DNA of 64,000 nucleotides from Pisaster brevispinus (GCA_023634235.1 JAMKCF010000014.1:5531501-5595500); one strand, 5' to 3'. Shown: positions 44,270-56,329, numbered from the stretch's first letter. The notes: generated by a model from the letters alone, not told the origin. Made by a program: numbers and translations.

Positions 44270-45280
44270 TATTTATATTAATTGTATGATTCAAATTTCT
44301 TTATTCACAAATACATTTTCCCGCAAAATTAAGTATATATTTAACGAAAGCTGCCCAACAATTATTCCTATGTAAATGCATTTGCAAAGTTAAATATTTA
44401 CACAGACCTAGACAATTGGTCACTCGTCATTATTTATGTAAATACAATGATCTGTAAAATTGTATAAATAATGAAAGTTTTCCGACGATTATATATATAA
44501 TTGCATGTGCACAATTTATTATTTACATATAAACAAATTCCGTCGATGGTAAAGATCCATATAATTCTATATGTATAATGAAAGCTTTGCAACAGTTAGG
44601 CCTATATTTAGTCTCAGACAGCTCACAGAAAACAACCATTGAAACATTGTTGTGTTTTTTGGCATGCACAGTTTGCCAACTGCATTTATTTCAGCACATG
44701 TTGCCCATTTCAACTTTAGAAAACCTCAGTTCAATCAGTGGAGGGGGTCTTGCCCCGGCACAGGACGTGCTTGCCCACAAACACTGGGCATGCTTGCCCG
44801 AAAATGCTTAGCACGCTTGCCACCCAGAGCCAGGTATACTTGCCCAGAAAACTTGGCCCGCTTGCGACAAAACGTGGGGCATGCTTGCCCCTTTAGCCAA
44901 ATACCAACCGGGCCCAGAGCTAGGGGGCGGGTTGAAACCATTTTGTTGACAGTAGGGCGCCTATATGCGTATTACTGGCAGGACAGGCGGCCCCTGTACC
45001 GTGTGCCTGTGGGGAATAATGTGTGTGATCACCTAAGTGGTGAAATAAAATATAATTGCGTGGTGCAAAATTATTTATTTACATATACACATTTTGCGTC
45101 GATATTATTTGTAAATAATGAAATGGTGTGTCAGATACAAAATACATAATGAAGGCTTTCCAGCAATTTTAGGGCCTACTTGTCTGGTGCAAACATTATT
45201 ATTTGTAAATGAAAATAAAATAGTTGTTAAATAATGAATTATGTATAACAGATTATTTGTAAATACATGACACAATACTA
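44270..45280. repeat. Degenerate AT-rich repeat region
   Basis: Variants of TTATTTACATATA or ATTATTTGTAAAT and of ATAATGAAAGCTTTGCAACA recur several times (44340, 44470, 44577, 45150). Units are diverged and period is irregular. A separate minisatellite sits at 44748-44895. Confidence 0.5.
44748..44895 (+). repeat. Imperfect minisatellite, GCATGCTTGCCC-type, about 32 bp
   Basis: About five imperfect units carrying CTTGCCC or CTTGC after a GGGCATG or similar stretch. The frame running through it gives a Cys/Arg-rich peptide with no domain. Confidence 0.6.
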
Positions 45281-45284
45281 GGGG

Positions 45285-45540
45285 GCCTAGTGGTTCATCT
45301 CCAAATAACTGTACTTTGCGTGGCCTTTAAACTTCTACAACACAAAGTGAGGGGAAAACAGTCATGTGTATGCATTGGTTGTTGTTGTTGTTTGGGGGGG
45401 GGGGGTTCTGGGGGGTTCGATTTCTGGTCTAGTATAACAAACATCCCTTTAAACTTGTGTCTTGAATTCGTTTCATATTCAACCTGAAAGAAACCGCCGT
45501 ACTGCTAAAAACAATGCACCACAATCTAAACCAGTGTGGG
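45285..45540 (+). repeat. Dispersed repeat S, copy 2
   Basis: Collinear with 24450-24690 as described there. It contains a G homopolymer near 45395-45407. Confidence 0.65.
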
Positions 45541-45622
45541 AGCCGGTCTTCACTGCGTGGTAATGACCGGGTTGGTGGCTGGCCGCTGTTAATGGACCGA
45601 CACTAACACGCAGAGTTATGCA

Positions 45623-46165
45623 TAGCCTTGTCCAAGGCTCTTTACGCAAGCACCCCGCTTTGAATTCACCAGGTAGCACAACAATACTGGCACGCTACTA
45701 CAGTATACCGTGGGGTCGAAGCATGGTTTTCCAACCTCGTACCAAAAAACGAAGTCGAAACAGAGCTTTGTTCCCACTGTAAACGGCAGCTTATGTTTTT
45801 CTTTATCATTGCGCAGGGATTCCAGCGCTAATTACGTATGCTGGAATCGGATGTTGAATATTCACTTCCTGTACTGGGCGGATAATCGTCCAATCATAAA
45901 CTCTCGTAGTATTCACCTTGCCACTATACATTAACCAATGAGCATACACCTTCAGGAAATATTAGCATAAAGCAACTCCGCCCACAATCTGACCTTTTTA
46001 CAGTGGGAACAAGGCTCTGTTTCGGCCTCGTTTTTTGGTACGAGGTTGAAAAACCATGCTTCGACCCCACAGTATACTGTGTATCAAGTACTGCCGTGCC
46101 AGTATTGTTATGCTACCTGGTGAATTCAAAGCGGGGTGCTTGCGTAAAGAGCCTTGGACAAGGTA
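45623..46165. mobile_element. Long-TIR element A, copy 2, 9-bp TSD
   Basis: The same element as 6635-7194, 543 bp, with TAGCCTTGTCCAAGG at the left end and CCTTGGACAAGGTA at the right (one C lost). The 9-bp direct repeat AGTTATGCA flanks it at 45614-45622 and 46166-46174. The centre (GGATTCCAGCGCTAATTACG, CAATCATAAACTCTCG) is about as similar to copy 1 as the arms are. Confidence 0.92.
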
Positions 46166-46499
46166 AGTTATGCACTGAGCTATCAACGGACTAACGTCGA
46201 ACGACGTAGATTTCCAAGCCATTATTTGTTAACAGAGGTAGCCATTGGGCGCTTAGCCTTAAGTCAAGGCGCTTACAGCGGCGGCACCCCAGATGCCACG
46301 CACGAAAAAAAAGACCGGCGCGAGCGTCGAAGCCGCAAAGCGCCTTTACCAACTCGTTTATTCGTTTTATTTATAATGCACCTTTTTTAACCAATCACCG
46401 TAAGCTAGATGTTAGACTCTTCTATTTTTGAATGGGTATGTAATACAGTCTGGTAAATGTTTATTTTAATGGACCTTATGCATTGACGTCATCCAGCCG

Positions 46500-46625
46500 C
46501 CATCTTAGAGGTAAAACAGTGACGAAACAATCGAGACGCGCAGATTTGTACGCACTGTGCACAGGATTGGCCAATGAGAAACCTCCGTTTGACCTCTAGG
46601 CGAGGGCGCCCTACTGAAATGACGT
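46500..46625 (-). repeat. Dispersed repeat R, copy 2
   Basis: Complement of 8545-8655, with GGCGAGGGCGCCCTACTGA, TTGGCCAATG and GCAGATTTGTACG in matching order. Confidence 0.6.
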
Positions 46626-47130
46626 CAGGCTTATAAGGCTTATTTGTCATTCGAGAACATGAAATGGGTCGATTATACAATTTGGGCGCAGTAGGCCTAC
46701 TATAAAAGAGAATACTGAGAGAAATAAAATCTGACAACGGAAAATGATAAATCATGACAAAATGCCTGGCTGTGCATGTTTCCTTGCTTGCATTTGGGGA
46801 TTGAAAACCCCGGACAGCCCTGTCTACAACCACCTTTGGTGAGATTTACAAATAAATATCTACGTTCCAATACATTTATGATTGACACTACTGTGGCTTA
46901 AATTCACCGGAAATGGCCAAGGCCTACTTTCTACGCGTTCGTGTGGTGTTCATTGTGAACAAAATCAAGTTGTTTTGCTTGAAAGTAAAATACCACACTT
47001 CATGAATATTCCACATAGCCGTTTACAAATGTTGGGCGTTGAGGTTTAACCGTATAAAAAGTCGTTTCTATAACTTAATTTTCGGGAAATAATCACTGGA
47101 CTCGCTCTAAACACAACATTGTGCACACTC

Positions 47131-48226
47131 CGCAGCGCGCGCCGTATCGATACCTCTCGTCACTAACTGGTAGGGATATACTGAGAAACAACGCTGATTT
47201 GCTCCCAACAAGGGGAAGGCCGGGTGACTACTTTGTGTACACGCTTGTTAAAAACTTTCGAGCGCATGTATGGCGCTTGTAGGACGCTTGTAGGGTGACC
47301 GTGTAAAAACATGATTCATTTGAAATGGAATCGCGTCAAAATACTTGCAATTTCACACGCGCGTACTAAGCGTCCTACAAGCGCCATACATGCGCTCGAA
47401 AGTTTTTGACAAGCATGCACGCAAAGTAGTCACTAGACTTGATTTCAAGTCTGAGATCGCAGTTATTCCTCTGCATCAGCCACGAAAAACGCCCCACAGA
47501 TTAGCTATCACGCGCCCCAACTCGCAATCTCAGACTTGACCCCCTTGCGTTTAGGTATATATTCATGTATTCAAAGATAAATGTAAACAATCAAGCGTAC
47601 GCCAGGGAGCTGGCCAATCAGGAGACGGCAAAAACCATACTGGGCAGCGTCTATTACTAACAGGCTGAACTCGCTTAAAATTGTTGCTTTATGTTCATCC
47701 GATATTAAATTTGTATAGTCCTTGGTACATAGACAGTCTTTAAAATACATAGATAAGTTTAATGAGATCTTAATGTAGTAAAAAACACATAACAATATAC
47801 ATGATTCCTAATACTCCGCGATAACAGTTGCACCCTACAGTTTAAATGGAAGAGCTCACAACCTATCCCATAGATGGTTTTGTTTGAATATTCATGTTAA
47901 CGAAGGTTTTTGCAATTCCGACCAATCAGATTGTTCCGTCCACTTTTGGACTAATTCGCCATAGGGTGTGTACAAACCGTTGAACAATGGTCCCAAGTCT
48001 GTGATCGTAGGCTAATGACGGAGGTTAATATACAAGAGGGCGCTATTTCAGGGAATAATGTATTGGCTATCGGGTAGACTAAAAGCCACGATCGCAGACT
48101 TGGAACCAAGTCTAAGTAGTCACCATTGGGAGCCAACCAGCGCTGGCTTCTCAGTACATCCCTACCAGGGGTTAGTGACGAGAGGTATCGATACGGCGCG
48201 CTGCCCATGGTAGCGAGGCTGAGTTA
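47131..48226. mobile_element. Foldback element Q, full copy, interrupted by element B
   Basis: The left arm (47131-47290) and right arm (about 47360-47433 continuing at 48115-48222) are inverted copies of each other. Shared motifs are CGTATCGATACCTCTCG, CCTACAAGCGCCATACATGCG and CAAAGTAGTCAC. The loop is about 47290-47360. Element B (47434-48114) sits inside the right arm, so the uninterrupted element is about 415 bp. A partial copy is at 7771-8240. Its own target duplication is not resolved. Confidence 0.8.
47434..48114. mobile_element. Long-TIR element B, copy 2, 9-bp TSD
   Basis: 681 bp with ends TAGACTTG and CAAGTCTA and a longer subterminal inverted repeat (GTCTGAGATCGCAG against ATCGCAGACTTGG). 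The 9-bp direct repeat AGTAGTCAC is exact at 47425-47433 and 48115-48123. The empty site is present in the left arm of the host element Q near 47231-47239 (complement GTGACTACT). Noncoding. The TAG-CTTG terminus is shared in part with element A. Confidence 0.93.
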
Positions 48227-50009
48227 GACCAGGGGGGAGCGGAAGGGGTGTTTCGCAATAATTTGCAAGCGCGGTTTGAATACGCTCCATTTTAAAAAGA
48301 GGTGATGACCATTAAATAACAAAAAGAAAACCATGTATACCGTTAAAATGCTCTCTTTAACTGAAAACATAACAGTATATATCGTAAGGGCATTTTCAAT
48401 AGTTAAGGTGGTTAGTTTTATATAAAATACGTACAAATATTACTGAAAATTTTCCGTTGGTTTAGGCTATTACAGCAGCTAACGTGTATGAATGGGTCCA
48501 GGTGAGAATTTCATTACAAAACGTCTCCCCTAAAATGGCTACAAATATCAACATAATGTGAAAAATTTTATCGTTCATCCTCTGATTTTTTTCAATGAAC
48601 GTAATATATAAGATTAGATTTTTCATTCCTGAAAGTTTATCAAAAATCCCTCCGTACATCCTCTAGATATTTGACCTTTTAAAAACATTTTTTGTGAGAA
48701 AATGGTTTCTGCCAATACTCAGTGGCAGCTCAAACGCGGGAGTTTACGCCGGTCCTTCCCATGGTCGTGATGGTAGGACTGGCCCCCACTACACTAGCCT
48801 ATGGTGTACTCACTGAGCATTGAGCTTTGGTTGTAGTTGAGTCACATGCGTTGGGTTGAGACTCAATTCCGAATCCCTACTAGATAGTCACGTTGTTAGT
48901 TTTCGATTCACATGGTTTGACTGAGTCCGTTCCAAGTCAACAGGCACTTTTTTAAATCGTAGGTTTGAAATTAATACTTAGATTTTATTAGAAACTTTGC
49001 TTCAAATATTCATACTGATTGCTCACCAAATGTTGTAGAATAAGAATTAAAAATAACAAAATAAAAGGTGCTAGTGTCTTTGAGTTATGACGACACACAA
49101 TACACAAATAAAAGAGCAAAATATTCTGCAAGTTTCAAAGATAAGGATGGCCGGGCAAACAGTAATTTAGGTAATAAGTAAACACCTGGATTCCGTAATA
49201 ATTGAACTTAAGGTTCAGTTCAAAAGCAAGTACATGTACTCTGGGCAAGTAAACAAACAAACAAAAATTCGATCTGAAACATGTCAGTCCAAGGCTCATG
49301 TTTTCTGAAATAGGCCTGCCACCTATCGGTGACCAAATTTGCTAAATATTAAATCAACTCATGGTCGTTGACACGTTAAAAAAATGTTTTTTAAATTAAT
49401 TGTTGGAGCTGTATTTTAAAAATAACTGTTACTCACATATCGGTAGCGTTCCCTCGGACAAGATCCAAACAGCACTTGTACGACCCCTTCCTTGTACAGC
49501 CAAATTGACTTGTCGATTCCTATTTTTGACCCAGGTGCTAGAACACAATTTGTAAAAAATGGTACAGTCACGGAGTGTACGATGCCACGACGCAGGGTTA
49601 AAATAAATCGTGTTGAACACAATTTGGGTATTAACCCACTTATTCCCATACTTCAGTTAGCAGTCCCACTAAACTATTTTTATGAATCAGATATTGGAAT
49701 ACACTGATGATGACCGAACGGCCGGCGACGCGACGTTCATAGTTGATGCTGGCTTGTACCCTGGTTTGTTTGTACACACAGACACCACATACACAACAAG
49801 CTTCGAAGCGAACTGCTCGCTCGTGTCGCGAAAGTCAAATGAGACTATTTTGAACGTTGATGGCGCCCTTGAAGTTATACCCCTTCCGCCACCCCCCCCC
49901 CCCCCCCCCCGAGTTAGACTATCACAAAATCAAAAAAGAATGACAGAGGACCAGTTGCTTTTTGACTTGATGCCTCTTTTATAGGTTACCGTACTTGAGC
50001 GCGCGCGTA
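48227..50009. other. Noncoding stretch
   Basis: No gene recognised. A C homopolymer of about 18 lies near 49893-49910, just after CGTTGATGGCGCC, a motif that also precedes the C run near 51605. Confidence 0.45.
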
Positions 50010-50165
50010 GAACGGATCGGCCCAGGCCTAATTAAAATGTGCTAGATTCTAGCACATTTTAATGAACCAATTCCAGGGGTTATGATCGAGCAAGGCATGC
50101 TGGGAAAAAATGGTGCGGCGAGATCGATCACCCCTGGGAACGAGGATGTTTTGCCTGCGCAAAAC
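50010..50165 (-). repeat. Dispersed repeat P, copy 3, with a different palindrome
   Basis: On the minus strand it follows copies 1 and 2 in order: TCGTTCCCA, CGATCTCG, TTTCCCAGCATGCCTTGCTCG, AACCCCTGGAA, a palindrome, then TAATTAG. The palindrome here has AAAATGTGCTAGA and TCTAGCACATTTT arms (50033-50065) in place of the AAAATATCC and GGATATTTT arms of the other copies. Confidence 0.75.
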
Positions 50166-51739
50166 ACGCACCGACGCGTACTTTGGCCGGAAAGTGTGTG
50201 ACGAACGAATTTGTTTTTATACGAAAAATAACTTCATCTACTTTTATCGATTTGGAGAAAGTTCAGTAAAAGATGAGAAACAGCAAACAACTAACGTGAG
50301 AAAAGGTATCTAGTTATTGATAAACATTGTTTCCAAGTCCGTTGGTGAATTTTGTACCCTTAAAACATAAATGTTTTATCATCATCTAACCGCTCACCCA
50401 TTGCTTTACACGTGTTTTCGCTTGCGTTTTTGCGGATTTTGCCCATGGTTTTGAGTTGGTCCTATTTGGCCTGTGAATCGGAGGAGTGCCTGATGAAAAC
50501 TGGCAGCAAGTCGGTTTGGGAAAAAGCACATTTTCGGGGGTGTTTTTTTCTAGGGCAATTAGCAAAAATTCCAAACGGCTGACTTACCAAAAATTGAAGG
50601 GAAATCTGAAGTTTAGTTGTCTGAAAATATATCTTAGTGGTTTTCAAGAGGCTGAGAGACTTCAAAGATTTTTGAGTATTTTTGAATATTTAGCATTTAG
50701 CGTTGGTTAAACTATGGGAGTTTATTTAGTGTGGTGCACCCATAGGTACTGTCAGTCTATATGTATTATGTCTGTGATTGAGCGCTATGAGCATTAATTT
50801 GATATAGCGCCACCATTCATGTGACATGTACCGTTACGTTTCAGCGGGGGGGGGGGGGGGCGGACACGATATTGCGCAATTTATTCCCCGATGCTGTGTG
50901 AACGTACCATTACAAAAATAGGGGTGTTTAATTTTTACACTAACACGAATGGATTAAATTAGACAAAAGTTAGGCAGTATTTTACCAATTATGTATGTAA
51001 AGTTTATTTGTCAGGTTTTTGGAGTGGAATAAAATTAAAATATTTGACATATATTTAGACAAGACTATTTTGAAAATGCATTCGTCCCTCCAACATCAGG
51101 CGCATGGCCAGGCAACAGCACCATACCGTTAATCAATGTATAATAATATTGCTTTGAACGAAAATTTTGACACCCCTAAAACAGTGTCACAAAACGCGAC
51201 GAAAGTGACAAATTGAACCGTTCTACCCCTGAGATTTTTCAAGTTCTTGTTTAAATATATAGTTTTCTAACATTGTGAAGTTTTTTTTTTAAATCACCCA
51301 TTCTACCCAATCGATTTTTATGATTTTCAAAATGTAACGTTCGAATTAAATAGTAACTTCCGTTAACGGTTTCATGTGTGGACCAGTCGGCGTTCGGAGT
51401 TTATGTGTGTTGGTATGGTATACCGAGCAGTCAGGGTGACACACAAAGGCTGCGTTTCCTGGTATGAAGCCTGGGACCAATCAGAGCGCTTTATTGCTGC
51501 GACCTGACTGCATGAACAGAGATTCGACTGCATGCATGTAAGGCGTGCTCATGAATGAGACGAGTATCAACGTTGATGGCGCCTTTTTCTTTTTCCGTGT
51601 CCGCCCCCCCCCCCCCCTGCGTTTCAGGTTGAAAATGTGGAACTATGCACAGGCTTCGTGGACTTTGAACCTTACGATCAATGGAGCGGAACAGCCAGCC
51701 AAACTGACTTGCGGGTCATTAAATACGTGGGCTTTAGCG
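50166..51739. other. Noncoding stretch with C/G homopolymers
   Basis: No gene seen. G and C runs lie near 50847-50860 and 51604-51617. Confidence 0.45.
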
Positions 51740-52245
51740 TCTGATTTCGACCAGAAGTGAAGGTCAAATTGGTAGCATTCCTGTGCAAAATTTTAAGCAG
51801 GCTCAATAACCTACAAATCGGATGAAAAACGTTTTACCAAGTTATGTGTGGTTCTTGAGGTATTAATTTGTTACAATTCAACTACTGATTTGAACCGGAA
51901 GTCAAGGTCAAATGAGGTTAACCTCTGTGTAGCTTTTGTAAGGTAGACCTTTAACAGCCTTTCTGATGATGTGTATATTGCGAAAATCTATTGTGTGGTT
52001 TTTCACTTAAGATTTTTTCAAATATTAAACTTTATTTTGTTGTAATTCGACACCTGATGACGTCATCATGACATCACTATAGTTGTGTCTTCTAAATAAG
52101 GATCTAACTATATGTGAAGTAAGTTTGAAGGTTGCGTGAGCTTGAGAAGTGTGCGTTTTGCGGACAACCGCAGAGGAAAAGAAGAAGTATGAAAAAACAA
52201 GAGGTGTTCCGGGCTTATTGCCCGAACGAACACCTAAATATAATA
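51740..52245 (+). repeat. Dispersed repeat U ending in a hairpin
   Basis: Sequence with GGTCAAAT and CCGGAAGTCAAGGTCAAA motifs and TGATGACGTCATCATGACA, ending in an AAGAAGAAGTATG stretch and an inverted AGGTGTTC / GAACACCT pair at 52203-52238. A similar terminal hairpin in the opposite orientation is at 57946-57981. Probably one end of a non-autonomous element; superfamily unknown. Confidence 0.5.
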
Positions 52246-52917
52246 AAAGTTATAATTAAAACACTTTATACAATCATTCGAACATAAAATGTGTTCCTTA
52301 GGCTTATTGCAGCGTGGAAGTGATAAAGCAAGAAAGCAATTAGCCTTTTTGAGATACGGTGGACACTATTTAGGTGTGCACTGTTTGGTTAGGATTTATA
52401 GAGACAGATTTAATGCCCAAACCTAATTGTGTCGCTAGTAATGTTTCCAACATATCTCAATATGGCATATTGATTCTTTGCGTCACGAGAATCCTCCCCG
52501 CATTCGTTGCCTAGTAAATGAATCAAGATGGTATAGAGAGTCAGTAGTGTAATGTGTTTTACAATACTTTATTGATTTATTAATTAAAGTGCAGAGCTTT
52601 TCCAAACATCTAAAGCCGGAGGTAGGGGCTTAGAACTACTTCTGGTTCAGCTACTTTGTCTTTTACCGCTACGGAAAGATGCACCTTACTAATGGACGCG
52701 TTTCTATGCTTTGACCTGACACTTAGTAATTAGGGTTAACAGTGTTTTTATTTTTACCGTTTGGGTTAACTTACATTAGCCGAAATAAGTACTCTGTTCG
52801 ATAGGCTTTCGGCAGGAAGGACGTGTCTGTTTGCAACAGGGCAGCGTTTGTGACATCAGTCGGAAAGTGCTATTGGCTTGTGTTTTCGACAGAAACGGTA
52901 ACTCACTTTTGTCAACA
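52246..52917. other. Upstream region of the GPCR gene
   Basis: No coding exon recognised. The GPCR frame is open from about 52831, but the first ATG is at 52918, so a 5' UTR and promoter should lie here. Confidence 0.45.
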
Positions 52918-54000
52918 ATGGTTACTTTTTCTATGTCAGCGGACATCATGGAAGCAGATGCAACTCCAAATGAGTGCAGTGTGCTTGATACGTACAACAT
53001 CAGCGAGGAGGCAGTGTCCCATTGGCTTTATTCACCAATGGACACACTCATCGTAACTACCGTTTTACCGATTCTTTTAAGTCTCGGTGCACTGAGCATC
53101 TCGCTCTTTCTGTTTGTCGTTTTCCGCGTCTCTAAACTGAAATCGGACACAAATGTTTACTTGGTTCACCTGTCACTTGCTGACTGCCTCTACCTTGTCA
53201 CATATGTTTACTATTTCATATCATTCTATTTGGCTTCGCCCGTGCCTGCTGTTGCGCCGTTCAAGCATTCGCTGGAGTGCTGCATTTGTGTTTTCATGAC
53301 TTCTATTGGATATGTTTCATCTGTTGCTGTGGTGACTATGATGTCATTTGAAAGATACCTTGCACTGTGTCATCCACTCAAACATCTCAAAATTCGTGCT
53401 CGACGACGAACCAACAGAATGGTCGCACTATGTTGGCTCATCGGGATAGTAATCGCATGTTTAACAGTGCCTCATGCAGCCATTCTCGAGAAACTCTGTA
53501 TACATTGGCCTGAAGCGGTTAGGCTTTCCACGCCTACACTGCCGTCGGTGATTACAAACTGCAATCCTGTACACCCATCTATTTATTACTTCACCACATC
53601 AATATCAACGATCCCTTGGCTAGCTGCGCTGGTTGCTAATAATTACATGTACATCAGGATCTACCAAATGCTGAACAAGCGCAGGAGTTTTGTGGATAAA
53701 AGTAAATCAGACAACAGGGCGCTGCACACTCGAAACCAGGTCGCCAAGATGCTCGTGGTGAACGGCATAGTCTTCTTCGTGTGTCAAGCTCCCTATGTTG
53801 GAGTTGGTATCATTCGATTGACATGTTTGCTCTTCAGGCTTCACAACCCATTGGAGACTACACTTGGAGCGTCTGCGCAATGGATAATTGCTCTACCCCA
53901 GCTTGTAAACACCATTATAAATCCTCTGATATGGTGTTATGAACTCGCAATACAGATCGGCGTTCGTTCAAGCTTTTCGGTGCAACGCCTCACCCGATGA
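52918..54000 (+). CDS. Class A (rhodopsin-family) GPCR with disrupted C-terminal tail
   Basis: From the first ATG the frame gives 360 residues in one exon. An N-linked site (NIS) is at residue 27. TM1 is about 42-70, TM2 contains LSLADCLYLV (85-94), TM3 ends in FERYLALCHPL (ERY at 145-147), TM6 has FFVCQAPY (286-293) and TM7 has NPLI at 335-338. Cys at 121/122 and 193 or 215 could form the usual disulfide. The pattern suits a peptide receptor of the TRH, neuromedin or secretagogue type, but the ligand cannot be named. After NPLI the frame reads WCYELAIQ to a stop at 53998-54000. The +1 frame from about 53934 instead reads GVMNSQYRSAFVQAF, a canonical helix-8 sequence, up to a TGA at 54071-54073. 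Adding AT at 53930 would supply the NPxxY Tyr, so a 2-bp deletion or sequencing error is likely. Confidence 0.92.
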   Translation: MVTFSMSADIMEADATPNECSVLDTYNISEEAVSHWLYSPMDTLIVTTVLPILLSLGALSISLFLFVVFRVSKLKSDTNVYLVHLSLADCLYLVTYVYYFISFYLASPVPAVAPFKHSLECCICVFMTSIGYVSSVAVVTMMSFERYLALCHPLKHLKIRARRRTNRMVALCWLIGIVIACLTVPHAAILEKLCIHWPEAVRLSTPTLPSVITNCNPVHPSIYYFTTSISTIPWLAALVANNYMYIRIYQMLNKRRSFVDKSKSDNRALHTRNQVAKMLVVNGIVFFVCQAPYVGVGIIRLTCLLFRLHNPLETTLGASAQWIIALPQLVNTIINPLIWCYELAIQIGVRSSFSVQRLTR

Positions 54001-54073
54001 TGGCCGTCCACGTGCTCACCAACAAATTCAAACAATTTCTGATTCACCGCAAAGCGTAGAAAATCAACTTTGA
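53935..54073 (+). pseudogene. Out-of-frame GPCR C-terminal tail
   Basis: This reading frame continues the receptor after TM7 as MNSQYRSAFVQAFRC and about 30 further polar residues, ending in a stop at 54071-54073. It is separated from the main frame by the apparent 2-bp loss near 53930. Helix-8 character and exact placement after NPLI make chance unlikely. Confidence 0.85.
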
Positions 54074-54762
54074 ACACGTGACAGTTTTTGGTTTATACCT
54101 ACAGCTTCTATAGCCGTCAATAATAATGGTAGTCTCTACTCGATAACGTGATAAACGCTCAATGTAGCCGCTAGCACAGACTCCACAAAACATACTAGAG
54201 ACTTTTATCACGGTGCGGCCATCTTGATTTTCTGCTATTCAAATCAATGTAACCAAACCGAGGCTGGAGAAAGAAACAGTCTGGTTCCCTATTATTAATC
54301 ATTGATGGTATAAGATACAGGAAACATTACCAATATTGTGACAGCATGATAAAGGTATATTGGTAAATCGTAAGACACTGCAGTCAAACTCGCATTAGAA
54401 CCATCCTTCTCCAGGGGCTCTACATTGGACAAGTTAATGCCTGTCGCCACATACTGAACGAGAACAAGAACAAGGACACCTGTATATTATAACTGACCTT
54501 GTAGTTTTAATTGTTTTTAATCCCTTTTGTTTTAATTACTGTCACTCTACTATCTACCTATCCAGTAATCGTAACCAACTTTGCCACTTTTTATTGTACA
54601 ACAAATTGTATAGTTACTGTTAATGCCACCACTGTTTCGTCACTAATTACTACCGTCTTTACCAATTAATCATTTGGATGATTAGTCAGAACAATAGCCA
54701 GAACTCAATCATTCATTTTTAAATTAGAGTCGTCATAGTTGTAAAATAGATACATGATGTAT
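54074..54762. other. Noncoding stretch downstream of the GPCR
   Basis: Nothing recognised. 3' UTR of the GPCR is expected in the first part. Confidence 0.45.
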
Positions 54763-55090
54763 TGGGTCCGATTTTCGCCGATTTGACCCGAAAATTTAGT
54801 CATTATGTTAATTTTGCCACACCAAAAACAAATCAGTATATGCTTTGTTCTATATGTTTGCCAATTTGACGCAAAAATACCCATTATAATTTTTATTTTG
54901 CCTAGTAAAGAACATTTTTAAGATGCTTAGTCTAATTTGGGGGCCGATTTGACCAAAAAATTTACTTATAGTATTTATTGTGCCCGATCAAAAACAATTC
55001 AAGATGATAGGTCTGATTTTTGGCTGATTTGACCCAAAATAAAGGACTAGTCATTAATTTAAATTTTGCCCGATCAAGAACAAAATTATA
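54763..55090. repeat. Tandem repeat, about 95-105 bp, 3 to 4 units
   Basis: Each unit has a GATTTGACC(C/A)AAAA core (54780, 54945, 55027 and a weaker one near 54865), followed by an AGTCATTAT or similar stretch and TTTTGCCCGATCAA(A/G)AACAA. Confidence 0.75.
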
Positions 55091-55174
55091 ATATAATTTA
55101 TATATTTTCGCACTTCTTCGTGTATTTTCTGGTAACCAATTTCTCACTTTATAAATAATGTGCAACTATCCCAA

Positions 55175-55265
55175 ACAGCTGACGTCATCACTTTGAGGCT
55201 CACGACAGGGAACCAGTCTCACGGGCAAGTTCTTTTGACAAGTTGCATTAAAGTCAAGGTGGACC
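55175..55265 (+). repeat. Dispersed repeat V, copy 2
   Basis: Collinear with 26125-26225, see that entry. Confidence 0.55.
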
Positions 55266-56329
55266 AGGGAAGGCTGCCTTATGGGACCCACAAGGCTGTT
55301 AGATGAATGTATTGTTTCCGTAAAAATTGCTTTAATAAAAAATATTAAATTGAGTAAGTAACAGGATGAATGAAAGACTTTCTGCAAATTTGTCAATGTG
55401 TCGCCAAATCTCACCCAAACCGTAATAATCTTAAAATTAGGCACAGAGCGATTTTTACTTGCAGCTTGGTGGCAACCAACTATAGGCCTATGCTGCGTGC
55501 ACAAGGAACAATTCGGCAGTAGAAAAGACATTCTTCTAGCTGTAACTCAAAAATTATGTTTAAAAAATGTGGGGCTATCTTAGTTTCACAAGACCCTTCT
55601 TGTAAAATCACAGCAGCTGGGCAATTTTTTTTACAACCCCTCCCGAACTGTGATTTAATAGCGTGCCTGTACATTTACGGTTTACCGTTTTTTACGGGAA
55701 AGTACTGGCGTCCAAACTGTCAGGAAAATCCCGTAAAAACACGATGTGGTTTTTTTACAGTGTGGAATACCCGTCCGTTGAGTTAAGTTCTTGCCTGATG
55801 CGTGAAGTCTCAAAAAAGGGGGCGGGAAAGCATAGCGAAGTGAGGGCGCACTTGAGTTCACCACTACAGCGCTGTGCGCCACAATTATAGTCATCCAAAA
55901 ATAGACGTATCATTCAAAAATGAATGCAAGGGGATTCATTTCAACCAGGACCTTATAGAGTAATATGTACCAATAGAAAGGGTAGACTACAGCTTTGTCA
56001 CAATATAAATGTGTAATGTATAGACACTTTCATTGACAGTTTACTTCACATTTTTAAGAAAGACCAGTAGAAAACATCGCTCAGTGGGCATCGCAAACAA
56101 ATAAAAACATTGTGAACAAGAATCACACTGTGACTTGGCCCACTGTGGACACACTGTTGTCGTCCACTTGAATTAATTAGTGCTTTTCGGGGGTAAACGC
56201 CCCCGCCGCCCCCCCCCCCCCCATGTAGACCATACGTAGGAAAACTACTGGGCGCTTTAAGACGCCCATTGGGAGTAGATAAAGCGCTATTTGTAGAACC
56301 AAATAGTATTTACTATTATTTTTAATGTA
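55266..56329. other. Noncoding stretch
   Basis: No gene seen. A short inverted TTACGG / CCGTAAA arrangement lies at 55675-55740, and a C homopolymer near 56210-56221. Confidence 0.45.

Noticed and set aside
44652..45149. 165-codon Cys/Arg-rich frame
   Set aside because: It is a reading of the GCATGCTTGCCC minisatellite and AT-rich flank, without conserved features.
49682..49984. 100-codon frame with a run of Pro
   Set aside because: The Pro run is a C homopolymer; there is no domain and no splice context.
52831..52917. Upstream extension of the GPCR frame
   Set aside because: It has no ATG; the first in-frame ATG is at 52918.
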